Assembly: GCA_947566645.1 (NCBI GenBank)
Contig: CANOKL010000011.1
Span: forward strand, 26,409 to 90,408
Source: an uncultured Lachnospiraceae bacterium
GTDB lineage: Bacteria > Bacillota > Clostridia > Lachnospirales > Lachnospiraceae
Reading direction: 5' to 3'
Length of the DNA stretch: 64,000 nucleotides
A model generated the notes under the pieces. The model was not told where the DNA came from and searched no databases. It worked only from the letters and a program-made list of their open reading frames with translations. The position numbers and the translations under genes were made by a program. Shown here in pieces: positions 19,073 to 30,100 of this stretch (positions within the stretch are counted from its first letter, which is position 1; the number at the start of each line of letters is the position of its first letter).

Positions 19073-20905
19073 CTATGAAGCCATCTCTATGTAGTGTTTA
19101 ACCTCTTTATAATTCAATTTATATAGCTCTGCAATGAATTCTTCCCGCTCTTTGTCCGGGAGTGTCAGTAAAGATTCCTCTTCCGCAACAGATAATGCCG
19201 GTATCCCAAAATTTTTAATATAATTTTTAGCCAAAGCCATAAATCCTTTAGAATACGGCTTACTTGTCATACGTATATAGAACCAGAACACATCTGATTC
19301 TATAAAACACTTTAATAAGAGCAGAGTGCGTTCATCCTCAGCAAAAATTGCATAACCACAATAAAACAGAAGATTTTCGTTTTCCGATATAATTGCCACC
19401 CCCCGGTCTGCCATGTACGGGACAAGAACTTTTAGTCCAATATTATTCATTCCCTGTGTGCGTCCATATGCATACCAGGCAGGATAATTCTTAGTTTTTC
19501 CTTTATCCCTGCTGCCTAGTTTATCCTTATATTCCAATAAAAAAGCATATGTTTTCGGATATTGGGATGCAACTATACATTCTGGTATAATGGTTCCATT
19601 TTCATATGGAAAAATAGCTTTTTCACCCTTTTCTATGAGATCCGCCTCCGACCTCATTATATTAGGCTTCGCAACATCTATGCATATTCCCTTTTCGATC
19701 TTATATCTTTTTTCATTATACGTCCTGTAATAATAGCTTTGGTCCTCATTTTCACTTTTAAAAAAGAAGAGATCATTACAAAGCGTGGCCAAACCATTTC
19801 GAATTCCATAATCATCAAGCTTCTGAGGTTGATGCTCTATTTGGTATATCAACTTGTCAACATGCGGATTGCCAAAACGCCATGGCTGATTATCAGCATA
19901 TGACGATATATCGTAATGTGTATATTGGCACTCTTCCAGACATCCATCCTTATTAATTGAATAATCAATGCCGCCATTGCCATTCATTTTTATCAAAGTC
20001 ACGCATGTATAACTTGTAATGCCTGGAAAATTTTGAGTTTCCTTAAAATTTATTATTTCTACTGATGCTTTAACATCACGTATGTAGTTCCGCAGCCCTC
20101 TGCCGTTAACGCTTTGCAAATAAGTATTTGGTGAAATATAGCCAAGCATGCCATCCTTTCTCAACATCTCCATTCCCAGTTGATAAAACGGAATATACAA
20201 ATCAACATTTCCAGTTACTACACTCCAGCCCGAAAGAGTTTTTTTCACTGCTCCATCAATATTCCTGGCCCTGACATATGGGGGATTACCCATTACAACA
20301 TCAAATTTGTGTCTGTATTTATCTGAATTGAAAAGTTCCAAAGAATTGCAAATTAACAAATTAGGAAAATTCTCCACAATCTTTCCTTCAGTTTCTAATG
20401 CTAACAGGCAAAGCAAGACCTTACATTTCTCTATACTATAAGAATCAATATCCGCACCGTATATATTTTTATTGAACAAATCCTCGCATGACACATTGAA
20501 CTTGTTCTTTATAGTCCTCACCGCAGAAATCAGAAATGCACCGCATCCACATGTTGGATCTATCAGTACAGGTATTCTATCGCTCTTTATTACCTTCCCA
20601 GATATATATTCTCGTATAGCTGGCGGCGTATACACAACACCTTTATTCTTTTTGTCTGTAGAATCAACCAGAATTTCAAATATCATGATGAGTTCATCTA
20701 TGCTTTTTAATTCCACAATTTCATCAATATACTCCGATATGTATCTGTACTGTATATCGGCATCTCCAATAAAAGAGCAAATTATACTGCTCTTCTTATA
20801 ACTTATATTGTTTTGCATCACATAAGAAAGTATGAATGCCTTTTCAATTGCCCTGTTATCACATTCGGGAAACTTTGACTGAATTGACGTTATTATCCTC
20901 TTCAC
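19073..20905 (-). CDS. N6-adenine DNA methyltransferase (Eco57I-like M subunit)
   Basis: 610 aa. DPTCGCGAFL near residue 120 is the AdoMet-binding motif I and MGNPPYVRARN near 205 is the NPPY catalytic motif of adenine methyltransferases. The C-terminal half is the probable target-recognition region. It starts with GTG overlapping the upstream stop (GTGA), with GGAGG 9 nt before. Paired with the 1000-aa nuclease-methyltransferase it resembles Eco57I, in which a separate M protein methylates the site that the fused enzyme cuts. Base use is clearly AT-richer than flanking genes, a sign of transfer. Recognition site unknown. Confidence 0.9.
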   Translation of the reverse strand: MKRIITSIQSKFPECDNRAIEKAFILSYVMQNNISYKKSSIICSFIGDADIQYRYISEYIDEIVELKSIDELIMIFEILVDSTDKKNKGVVYTPPAIREYISGKVIKSDRIPVLIDPTCGCGAFLISAVRTIKNKFNVSCEDLFNKNIYGADIDSYSIEKCKVLLCLLALETEGKIVENFPNLLICNSLELFNSDKYRHKFDVVMGNPPYVRARNIDGAVKKTLSGWSVVTGNVDLYIPFYQLGMEMLRKDGMLGYISPNTYLQSVNGRGLRNYIRDVKASVEIINFKETQNFPGITSYTCVTLIKMNGNGGIDYSINKDGCLEECQYTHYDISSYADNQPWRFGNPHVDKLIYQIEHQPQKLDDYGIRNGLATLCNDLFFFKSENEDQSYYYRTYNEKRYKIEKGICIDVAKPNIMRSEADLIEKGEKAIFPYENGTIIPECIVASQYPKTYAFLLEYKDKLGSRDKGKTKNYPAWYAYGRTQGMNNIGLKVLVPYMADRGVAIISENENLLFYCGYAIFAEDERTLLLLKCFIESDVFWFYIRMTSKPYSKGFMALAKNYIKNFGIPALSVAEEESLLTLPDKEREEFIAELYKLNYKEVKHYIEMAS

Positions 20906-23904
20906 TCTTCTTCGCCTCCGGGAATTCTGCTCTCTGTACGACCTAAGCTTAATATCATCATTCGCTCGTCATCCTCTATCTCATACAGCTCAAAACAGCA
21001 TTGATCAACTTCCTGCCATCTCGCCTCCATCACTCCCCTATATGATTTTCTGTCATGTTCGCTTGCTTTTTCATACTCATTTAACAAGTCTTTTATATCA
21101 TCATACAGTCCAGTAAGCTTCTGTATATGTTCATCAGATGCATTAATCTTAGCATTTGGCAGAGGAACTGGCTCTAAAAACTGCTTATTAAACTTATAAT
21201 AACCATTACTTGCCGGATTTGCGCCACACTTTCCAAATACAGAGAACAATGTCGAATTTATAATCATTGTTAATGCTTTCATAACCTCCGTATCGTTCCC
21301 TTGATAATTTATAAACCATACATTTGAATTATCCATATATAAGCCTCTGTCTTGGACATAAGACGCATAAACTTCCTTTGTTGTCATAGGTATGATAATT
21401 TTGGCACTTTCAAAAGAATCATGGTTATGCTCTCTTGTGTATGTATGCCAATATTGTCCTTCGTTATGCTTTACATGATCAGTTATTATTTTTTTGTGGC
21501 TGGATAAATACTCATATGCAAGAGGATAGTTATCCTTTATTTCATTTATACTTAGCTTGATCTTATGCGTATCTCCAGTATATGGAAAGATTCTGTATGC
21601 ATCCGGAACAATCTCTCTTAGCGGCAGGAACTTCCTATTATAAATAACCGGTTTTACCATGTCCTTTTCAATTTCAACCGTCTCTCCAAACTTATTTTTT
21701 CCGACAATCACATCACCGCACTCTTTGTAGTCAACAATATCATAAGCCTTTTTCCACAATGCCTGAATTCCATCACATATGGAAATATTATTGTTGGATC
21801 CTACTGTTCCGTATCTCTCTGCATATTTATTCTTTATATCAAATATAGCTTTCAATTCTGGCGCCCAGACTTTTGACAAAAAATATTTTGATGATATTTT
21901 GTCTGGTTCAGAGGGATTTTCAAAATAAAGCTGAACATCCATTGCATCCCCTTTTATCAAATCGTATTCAACTGTGTCCGTCTCTTCCTTTGTAAGAATT
22001 ATGATTGAAACATACGTAATTCTCCCTTTAAAAAGAGCATTTGTTTCAATATCCAGTAATTTACGCAGATGCGATCCGCCAGCTATATATTCACGCGCTG
22101 CCTTTCCATATTTTGTTTTAAACCACCTTCGCTGAATAATCATGCCAAGCTGACCCGAATTATTTAACAATTCCATAGCACGTTCTATAAATAAAACAGT
22201 AAGATCCACCTTCCCTTCAAAGGTGGAATAATGATCATGAAGATATGCATGTACCGTTGATGAAGCTGCCTTAAAAAACTTAGTTTCAACATATGGCGGA
22301 TTACCAATAATAAAATCGAAGCCATCTTTTTCATCAAAAACTTCCTTGAAAACACCTCCCTTAATGTTGAGTGGGCGAATATATCTTACCTCTCTGGCAT
22401 CACATGAAATATCAACATCAACCAATGTATTTCCAATAGAAATATTGTTGTGAATGTCCCTAAGAATTTTTTCTCCAAATGCACCTATTTCATTTAAAAG
22501 TGTCTCATCTGCATCATCAACAACTTTTAATGCAAGCGACATTTTAGTGACTTCTACAGCAGTTGGATCACAATCAATGCCAAAAAGGCAGTTTTTCATT
22601 ATTTCCTGCTTTGCCCTAATCGTAAGGTACTTTTTCCCGTCATCTACAATGCACCACTCATTGCTATCTACTGTCAGCCCTAACATAATATCCGCAAAGC
22701 ATTCATAAGCAGCAAGTAGAAAGATTCCCGACCCACAACATGGATCCAACACCTTTGTTCTAAATATTTCCTGATAGTTATTGTATTTCTTTTGAGCCAG
22801 TGTATCCTTACATATCGCATCAGCAATAAACTCATGCGTAGGAACTGTCCCATTAGTTTTAACATAATCCTCTTTAAGCCCAGCTATTATTTGACCATTT
22901 TTTATGCAAAGAGAATATGCTAAAAACTCCTCGTATATTTTTGCAATCACCCTGGTTGGGATGACATCGAACCGGTATGGATAAGGATAGTATAATTTAC
23001 GAATAAAAGATACAAATAAATCATCTGGCAAAGCAATTTTTTCAAACTTCATGTCTTTCGAGAACATTGCCCCGTCATAGTGATTGTAGAATTCGGCATA
23101 GCAGCTTTTCTTAAATTCAGACCAGAAACCCTTTTTGAGAAATTCTAATAGCAATCCCTCTTTTTGAAATTTCCTGGATTCGCAAACCCTGATAAACACA
23201 ATCCTGTCAAGTATCACTTGAACATAATAGTTCAACTCCTCTTCATTAAAAAGAGTTTTATTGTAATCATATAATTTATTTGCTAATTGTATACGAAATT
23301 CCGACAGCAATTTATTAAATATAGCATCTAGCGTTCTGGAGCCTTCTACTTTATCAACACTATATAATCTCTGTAAATTGTTTTTATAGACAAGGACACG
23401 ATTAAGATGACTGTTAATGGTATCGAATTGGTCTACATAGTTTTCTATCGAAATCTGTATCGAACCAATGTTAGCATCATCGCCTTTCTGCGGCGCTATC
23501 CGACAATCAAAAATAACAAACTGTTCAAAATTAGTAAGGAATGAACACGGCAGCCCCGCCGACCATCCATATGACCGTACCTGAAATGCAGATTCTTTGC
23601 TTTTAAAAATATCAATACCCGTCTTTTTTGCATCAAGATACGCTTTTACAGTTGACCCGTTCATCAAAGAGTAATCCGGTTTTGTGTGAGTAGACTCAAT
23701 CTCTTCCAACTTCTGTTGCTGGTTTTCATCTACAATCTTTTCTTGCTGTACCTGCTTAATATTTAATACATCCCAATCAAAAATACCCAAGAACTCATTT
23801 ATCCACGAACGAGTTGACTCTTCACTCATTTCCCTGGACTTCTTTTCTTTTTTATATTTATTATATTTTTCTATTAACGTCCTCAGTCTCTCTTTAGGTT
23901 CCAT
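20902..23904 (-). CDS. Type IIG restriction enzyme/adenine methyltransferase (Eco57I-like)
   Basis: 1000 aa, close to the size of R.Eco57I. Near residues 78-96 KPDYSL then AYLDAKK gives a PD-(D/E)xK-like nuclease core. DPCCGSGIFLLAAYECF near 390 is AdoMet motif I, LFGIDCDPTAVEV near 440 is motif II/III, and IIGNPPYVETKFF near 540 is the NPPY motif. The rest is target recognition (SNNNISICDGIQALWKKAY). The fused nuclease and methylase define type IIG. GGAGG precedes the ATG by about 10 nt. It is the first gene of the AT-rich restriction-modification operon; the separate methyltransferase follows with a 4-nt overlap. Confidence 0.9.
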   Translation of the reverse strand: MEPKERLRTLIEKYNKYKKEKKSREMSEESTRSWINEFLGIFDWDVLNIKQVQQEKIVDENQQQKLEEIESTHTKPDYSLMNGSTVKAYLDAKKTGIDIFKSKESAFQVRSYGWSAGLPCSFLTNFEQFVIFDCRIAPQKGDDANIGSIQISIENYVDQFDTINSHLNRVLVYKNNLQRLYSVDKVEGSRTLDAIFNKLLSEFRIQLANKLYDYNKTLFNEEELNYYVQVILDRIVFIRVCESRKFQKEGLLLEFLKKGFWSEFKKSCYAEFYNHYDGAMFSKDMKFEKIALPDDLFVSFIRKLYYPYPYRFDVIPTRVIAKIYEEFLAYSLCIKNGQIIAGLKEDYVKTNGTVPTHEFIADAICKDTLAQKKYNNYQEIFRTKVLDPCCGSGIFLLAAYECFADIMLGLTVDSNEWCIVDDGKKYLTIRAKQEIMKNCLFGIDCDPTAVEVTKMSLALKVVDDADETLLNEIGAFGEKILRDIHNNISIGNTLVDVDISCDAREVRYIRPLNIKGGVFKEVFDEKDGFDFIIGNPPYVETKFFKAASSTVHAYLHDHYSTFEGKVDLTVLFIERAMELLNNSGQLGMIIQRRWFKTKYGKAAREYIAGGSHLRKLLDIETNALFKGRITYVSIIILTKEETDTVEYDLIKGDAMDVQLYFENPSEPDKISSKYFLSKVWAPELKAIFDIKNKYAERYGTVGSNNNISICDGIQALWKKAYDIVDYKECGDVIVGKNKFGETVEIEKDMVKPVIYNRKFLPLREIVPDAYRIFPYTGDTHKIKLSINEIKDNYPLAYEYLSSHKKIITDHVKHNEGQYWHTYTREHNHDSFESAKIIIPMTTKEVYASYVQDRGLYMDNSNVWFINYQGNDTEVMKALTMIINSTLFSVFGKCGANPASNGYYKFNKQFLEPVPLPNAKINASDEHIQKLTGLYDDIKDLLNEYEKASEHDRKSYRGVMEARWQEVDQCCFELYEIEDDERMMILSLGRTESRIPGGEEE

Positions 23905-24002
23905 ATGTATCTGGCCTCCAGTTATATTTCAAAGCGCCTATTCCCCTCTCTTTTCATGCATTGTGTCATCTTGCCTCTTTTTTTGTTATACCATCTTTGT
24001 CT

Positions 24003-24059
24003 TGTTCAATATGACACCCTTTGAACATTCATTATATCAATTTTGTGGCACATTATCAA
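24003..24059 (-). promoter_or_regulatory. Strong promoter of the restriction-modification operon with operator-like repeat
   Basis: On the minus strand TTGATA (24054-24059), a 17-bp spacer and TATAAT (24031-24036) with TG before the -10 form a near-consensus promoter. A perfect inverted repeat TGTTCAA / TTGAACA (24003-24027, 11-nt gap) overlaps the predicted start site, where a repressor or controller protein could bind. The leader is about 120 nt. No controller gene was found next to it. Confidence 0.75.
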
Positions 24060-24072
24060 GCCCAAACGCCAG

Positions 24073-24106
24073 GGGGACGGGGCATTTTTAAAAATGCCCC
24101 GTCCCC
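24073..24106. repeat. REP-like palindrome, copy 2 (single)
   Basis: Perfect 34-bp palindrome, half-site GGGGACGGGGCATTTTT, placed 7 nt past the stop codon of the giant protein gene (stop at 24114) and just behind the -35 of the restriction operon promoter. Confidence 0.9.
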
Positions 24107-24113
24107 AATTTAA

Positions 24114-27100
24114 CTATTTTGTAATCTTGATGGTTACTGTCTTCTTTTTGCCTGTTCCGTCTGTTGCCATTGCAGTAATCTTCACTCTTTTGCCCTTGCC
24201 TGCTTTTAAGGCTTTTACTTTTCCGCTGCTGGTTACAGTCGCGTATTTCTTATTGCTGCTGGTCCATTTCAGCTTCTTGTTCGCATTCTTTGTTGCTTTC
24301 ACCTTGCCTGTCAGCTTCAGGGTCTTGCCTGCCTTTACTGTCTTCTTTCCAGAGATGGTTACTTTTGTTACTTTGCCCTTCATAGATTTGATCTTATAAG
24401 TTGCTTTCACTTTGCTTCCATCTTTTGCCGTTGCAGTAATGGTTACAGATCTGCCGCCGGACTTCTTCTTCATGGTAACAACACCCTTGCTGGTTACTGT
24501 TGCAACCTTCTTATTGCTGGATTTCCATGTCACTGCTTTGTTGGAAGCGTTGGACGGGGAAACCTTTGCAGTAAGTTTTACTTTCTTTCCTGCTGCAATT
24601 TTCTTAGAAAGGCCGGAGATGCTGATCTTCTTTACCTTTACTTTCGCTGTTTCTACCGGCTTCTGTGCAGGGCTCTTCTTCACATCTTCGATCGCTTTCT
24701 TAAGAGCTGCTACTGCTGCCGCTGTCTGGCTCTTTGTAGCCTCTGGATTATTGCAGACTGCCTCTGCATCTTTCAAAGCTTTTTCGAACACTGCCCATGC
24801 TGTTGGAGTATAATCTTCCTTTTTAAGAGCCTTTGCCGCACTTATAACGGAATTCAGCTCTGTCTTGTCAGGATTCTTATCAACCTCTTCGCATGCTGCC
24901 TTTAACTCACTGATCATACCGTCTATTGCAGCCTGATCTGCAGTCTCATCCTTAGACAGTTCGATTGCTTCCCATAACTTTCTTACAAATGCATCCCATG
25001 CCTCTGCCGTATAATCCTTGGCGTTCAGCTGTTCTGCTGCGCTGATTGCAGCCTCTAATCCGGATTTGTCTGGTTTTGCTGCAGGCTCTCCAAGATCAAC
25101 AACTGTAAAGTGGCTGAATCCATCTGTTCTGAATACGAGTTCTTTTTCCTCTTTTAAGGTAAAGCTTATCTCTTTCAGCCCGTCCTGATGATTATGGAAG
25201 AGCTTCAGATTATTGCTGTATCCCTCTGGCTTCGGAATAGATACTACAACTTCAGACTCTGGCTGTACTTCTTCATCCGCTTCTCCCTTCACCAGCTTAA
25301 TATCCAGTACAGAGGAATTAGCTTCTGTTACTTCTACGCCTTCTGTTACGCCGAGCGCTTCTTTTATCTTTTCCGCGATGGCGCCAAGCATCTCTGCAAC
25401 CTGCTCATCACCGGAAGCTGCTTTTTCTACTAACAGCTTAACACCTTCCTCAATCTGGGCTGCCAGTACACTAACCTTTGATTCTTCATTCTCCAGTTTC
25501 TGTGCTTCTTCAACAGTAACCTCAAATTGTACTGACTGTTCTTTGTATGTAACAGTTACTGTCTGCTTTCCTAACTGTTCTGCGTTGTATCCGCTGACTT
25601 CGAATCCTTCGGTAATAACTTCTGTACTCTCATCCGCATAAACGGCCTCAAGTTCAAATGTTGAGTTGTGGATCGGCTCTCCCGCGAGATAAGTGGTCTG
25701 CGTTGGCTCTGTTTTGAATCCGATGGAAACAGGCTTTCTTTCCACAAGTTTCTCAATTGCCGCTGTCAGAGCCTCTTCTGCTCCTGTCACTTCATCCTGC
25801 ACTGCCTCTTTGTCATCATACACTGCCTTTGCTTCCTGAAGCGCTTTCTGAAGTGCAGCATAGCTCTTCTGCGTATAGTCAGACGCTGTCAGACGCATTG
25901 CCTGGGTAATCTTAGCTGATAATGCAGTCTTATCCACCTTATCTTCCTTGACGGTTACCTTAAACTCTGTTGTTATATCTGCAAATGTTACCGTTACCGT
26001 CTGTTCTCCCAGTTTCTTTCTGTCATAACCGCTGACTTTATAGTTGTTTGTAAATGTCTTCACACTATTATCCGCATAGGTTACTTCCAGTTCAAGTCCT
26101 GTTGTGTCAAGTTTTTCACCACGGATATATTCTGTCTTTAAAGGTGCCTTAGACACTTTCACCTCTGTAGCGCGTCCTCCGGCAGATGCATCATACACCT
26201 TCCACTCCTGGATGCCGACGCCACATCCGCTCATATCTACCTCTTCACCGTCTTCAATAATTGTCTGAATCTTATTCATCTTTACGCGGATTGCAGTTGT
26301 TTCAATCTCTGAGAATGTTGTCAGACTATAGCTGTCTTTCTTCGGCTCATAGGACGACGGATTCTCGACTTCCTTCCACTCTCCGTTATCGTCAAGGTAT
26401 TCGTAAGAATAAGACTCTGGGAAATTAATTCCGCCATTGGTTTCATTTTCTCCATCATACCAGAAATAAATGTCAGCGCCATTCAGGCGAACCTTATTTT
26501 CCCATGTATAGGTAATTGTCTCAAACTCACTTGCATGTCCCCATGAACCATATCTTGGTCCTGGCGGATTGAATGAAGTTCCTGTAAGCCTTCCGTCATT
26601 CGCTGCAGCAAGACTTTCCCATCCGGATACATAGCTTGTTGTCACTTTTGCAGTATATGCAAGGTTATTATCCGTTGTAGGAAGTGTTACAATTACTTTT
26701 GCAAGCTTCTCAGCCGCCTGATCTACCTCTTCCTGTGTTGCTTCTTTGTTTTCAAAAACAGCCTGTGCTTCAGCAAGCGCTGTCTCAAGCATATCCTTTG
26801 CTTCTTCCGCAAATATTCCGATATTTATGGAATTTGCCTGATTAATCTGGCGTCTCAGCTCCATCTTATCAGCGCCCTTTCCATATCCGAATACCTTCCA
26901 CTCAATAACGCCGCATCCTAATGTCTTTGGTGTCATTGTCATTCTAACTGCTTTTGTAGACACCGGCTCAAAGGTTGTAGTGTTGTATTTGTTCAGCTCT
27001 GTACCGCAGCCCTTTACATTCACCATACTGCGCCATGTCTCGCCGTCTTCATCCAGATACTCATATTTTACAGTCTTTGGTACAAAGTTTCCGTCTGTAA

Positions 27101-30100
27101 AATAATATGCATCTGACTGGTAGATTACAACCGGCTCTTCCCATGTATACTGCACCCATGCAGGACCGCTCTGATCTCCAAGCCAGTTATGCCATACTCC
27201 ATGGCTCTTATCATTAGAACTTTCCGGTTCATATCCGTCATTTAAGCCTGCAACTCCTCCCAGATCCTGCGGAGTGTCAATAATTGCCGTAGGAATTGCC
27301 TCTATAGCCATGTTTCTCGCACTTCCCGCAACAACCTGGACATTTACAGCAGTCTTAATCTCTGTCTCTGGAACTGTTCCTGCAACTTCGAAGCTGCCTT
27401 CCTGGGCGTAGGACGACGCATCAATCTCAGACCAGGCAACTTCACTGTTTTGAATGGTACCGTCTGGATGAATCACATCCATTGTCTCCGGAAGCTCTGG
27501 TGCTACTCCTGTTGAAGTAAGTACTGTGCCTGTACGCTCTACGCCGTCTACCTTTCCGGTCATCTCTATCACAATGTCCTTCTGGCTGCTCTTTGCACCT
27601 TCTCCATATCCTGTATCTTCGTCTGTTACAGTAAGACAGATCTTATAGGTGCCTGGCTTATAAGCTTTCATACTTGCTTTTGCGGTATCTGCATCTGCAA
27701 TGATGGCGCTGCCGCCCTCTGGCTGCTCTGCAACAGTCCAGTTGTATTTTAGCTCATCATTCTGATAATACTTATCAGACGTTGCCTCTCCGGTCATCCT
27801 TGCAACAGTGGTATTGACTTCTTCCTGGGCTGCTGTAACATTCCCTATCACAGGAGCCGTTTTTTCAGGAGCCGCTCCTACATTAATATCCAGTGTAGAT
27901 GCACTTTCCTTTTCCCCATCGCTTACAGTAAGCTTAGCTGTATAGGTTCCTTCCTTAGAGCATGTTATGGTTGTATATGGCTTCGCCGGAGAACCAAGTG
28001 TAACCTTGCCGCCCTCTGGAGCTGTTACTTCCCATTTATAAGATAATGTTCCATTTGGAGCTCCATCATCATAAGCAATGCTTTCAAGTCTGAATGGAAC
28101 CACTGCTTTAATTGTATTCTCTGCTCCTTCTGTTTTATCTGTAACAACTGCCTTGGTCTTTACAACCGGAGCCTCATTCGTTCCCTCGCCTTCGAAAGAA
28201 ACGGAAACTACTGCTGTCTCCTTCTTAGCAGGAATCAGAACATTTGCCACGCCCTCATGATTCTTTACATAGCACTGTCCTACGTCATCTCCATCTAACA
28301 AAATACCATAGTATCCATCCTTCAGTCCCGCACCGCTCAGTTTGATTCTTGATAAATGCTCTTCTGTAGAAAGACACTTAAGCGACATCTCAAATGACGG
28401 TCCTGCGCTGTTAATTACAGCCTGTGTACAGGAATCCTGCTCAAGCTCTGCGTATAACTTATCATCAATAATGTTGATTCGCTTGCCAACTCCGTCAGCC
28501 GGCGTAACTGTGTAGCTTGTTCCTTCTTTGGACACAGTGCTTCCATATCCGGTCAGTCCAAAGACTGGATCCGTTACAACGTCAGAACTGATTCTTAACA
28601 GAGAGCCGTAGAGACCTTCCTCACTCTCTCCCGAGAAATCATTCCAGCCATTATTCATGACACGGGTTCCGCCGTCATTTACATTCATTGCTCCATGTCC
28701 GCCTTTGTACATGGTGTATCTCCAGCTGACACTTCCGATACTCTTATCAGAGATCTGTCCCATATTGACTGCATTGAAGTTCGACAGCTTGGCCGCATAG
28801 TTCACACGCTCTGCCCATGCACTGGAAGCTGTATCCCATCCGTTATCCTGATAACGCAGCCAGTCATCCATGATGGATCCTGCCAGTGATGCTGTATACT
28901 GGAAGTTCCACCAGTGCTCGCCTCCGATGAATACCGGATCTGCATAGTGATACCAGGTAGGCTGGATACCGCGCATTGCACGCGTCTTCCACTCTGCCTT
29001 TTTCATATTGCTGAGAGCTTTACCGGCATTTTCATCGTCCGGATAATATTCACGAAGCGCCTTAGCCGCTGCATACGCACCCTCTTCACCAGTGTTGTCA
29101 TAAGCAAACTCTGAGCCATAAGGATATGCTGCTGTAGACATTCTTGTACCTTTTTCCTGTGCAAAACGCTTCTGCAGTCTGCCGGCCTCATCTGTCATGC
29201 CTTCTTCCTTAAGCGCTTCTATCATGTCAGGCACCTGCTGCTCTCCGTAATATCCGATCGGATAAGAGCTTATCCGGTTTATATAGATTCCGTATGCTTT
29301 TTCCAAATACCATTCAGGAGTCTGACGGTACTCAATCAGATCCGGATACGCCTTCTGAATCCGGTACATATTGAAGAATCCTGTCGCCTCCATCATCTCA
29401 GAATACGTACGGGTGTACGGTGATGATGTATCACTATAAATGCCCGAAGCTTGCAGATAGTTGGCAACTGTATAGGAATTCTGCGTATTCTTCATGTAAT
29501 TATTCCACATGTAATCAACGAGGTACTTTTCAATGGATTCTACCTCTGATGCAACTGGATTCAGATAATTCTTCATTGTCATAAAGTTAATATTATCATG
29601 GCTCCAGTCATCTCCCCAGTGGTTCAGGGCATTTTTGTCAACAGCCTCTTGTGAAATATACCAGTCCTGGTAATTTCCATAGGTCGGACTCTTGGGATCA
29701 TTATCCTGAGTCTTATTCACCATAAAGTCGGCGTGTGTCTCAACAATCTTATCAAGACTTTCAAGTGCATTGAATTCATACTGTGTAAACTTATCTACCC
29801 ATGCATCTCCTACCTTAAGCTTGTAGTTTACACGCACGCTGTTATTTCCAATACATCCAAATTTCAGATTATAGATATGGTGGTTTTCTCCATCCACTGT
29901 TTTGGTTTCAGGAGAAGATACCGAGTCATTTTTCGCACACTCGCCTGAACGTGAATTATTCACCAGTCCTTCAGTCTGTTCAGGAATATGCTTTTCATCA
30001 AACGGGTCGTTCTCATGCACACACTGAATATCTACACTGTCAACCTTAATCTTCTCATCATCATAGTGAAGATCTAACTTTGTCTCCATGTTCAGCGCTG

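Noticed and set aside
20902..23904. BREX PglX-like methyltransferase
   Set aside because: Size, the N-terminal nuclease-like core and the separate methyltransferase fit Eco57I-type IIG better, and no other BREX genes are present.
24073..24106. Palindromes as ordinary intrinsic terminators
   Set aside because: The T-run is in the loop centre and not after the stem, and one pair lies between divergent genes where no terminator is needed.
24043..24399. Plus-strand hydrophobic frame at the end of giant gene 1 (and its twin at 33200)
   Set aside because: Antisense of the lysine-rich tail; Lys codons read in reverse give Phe/Leu, which mimics membrane segments.
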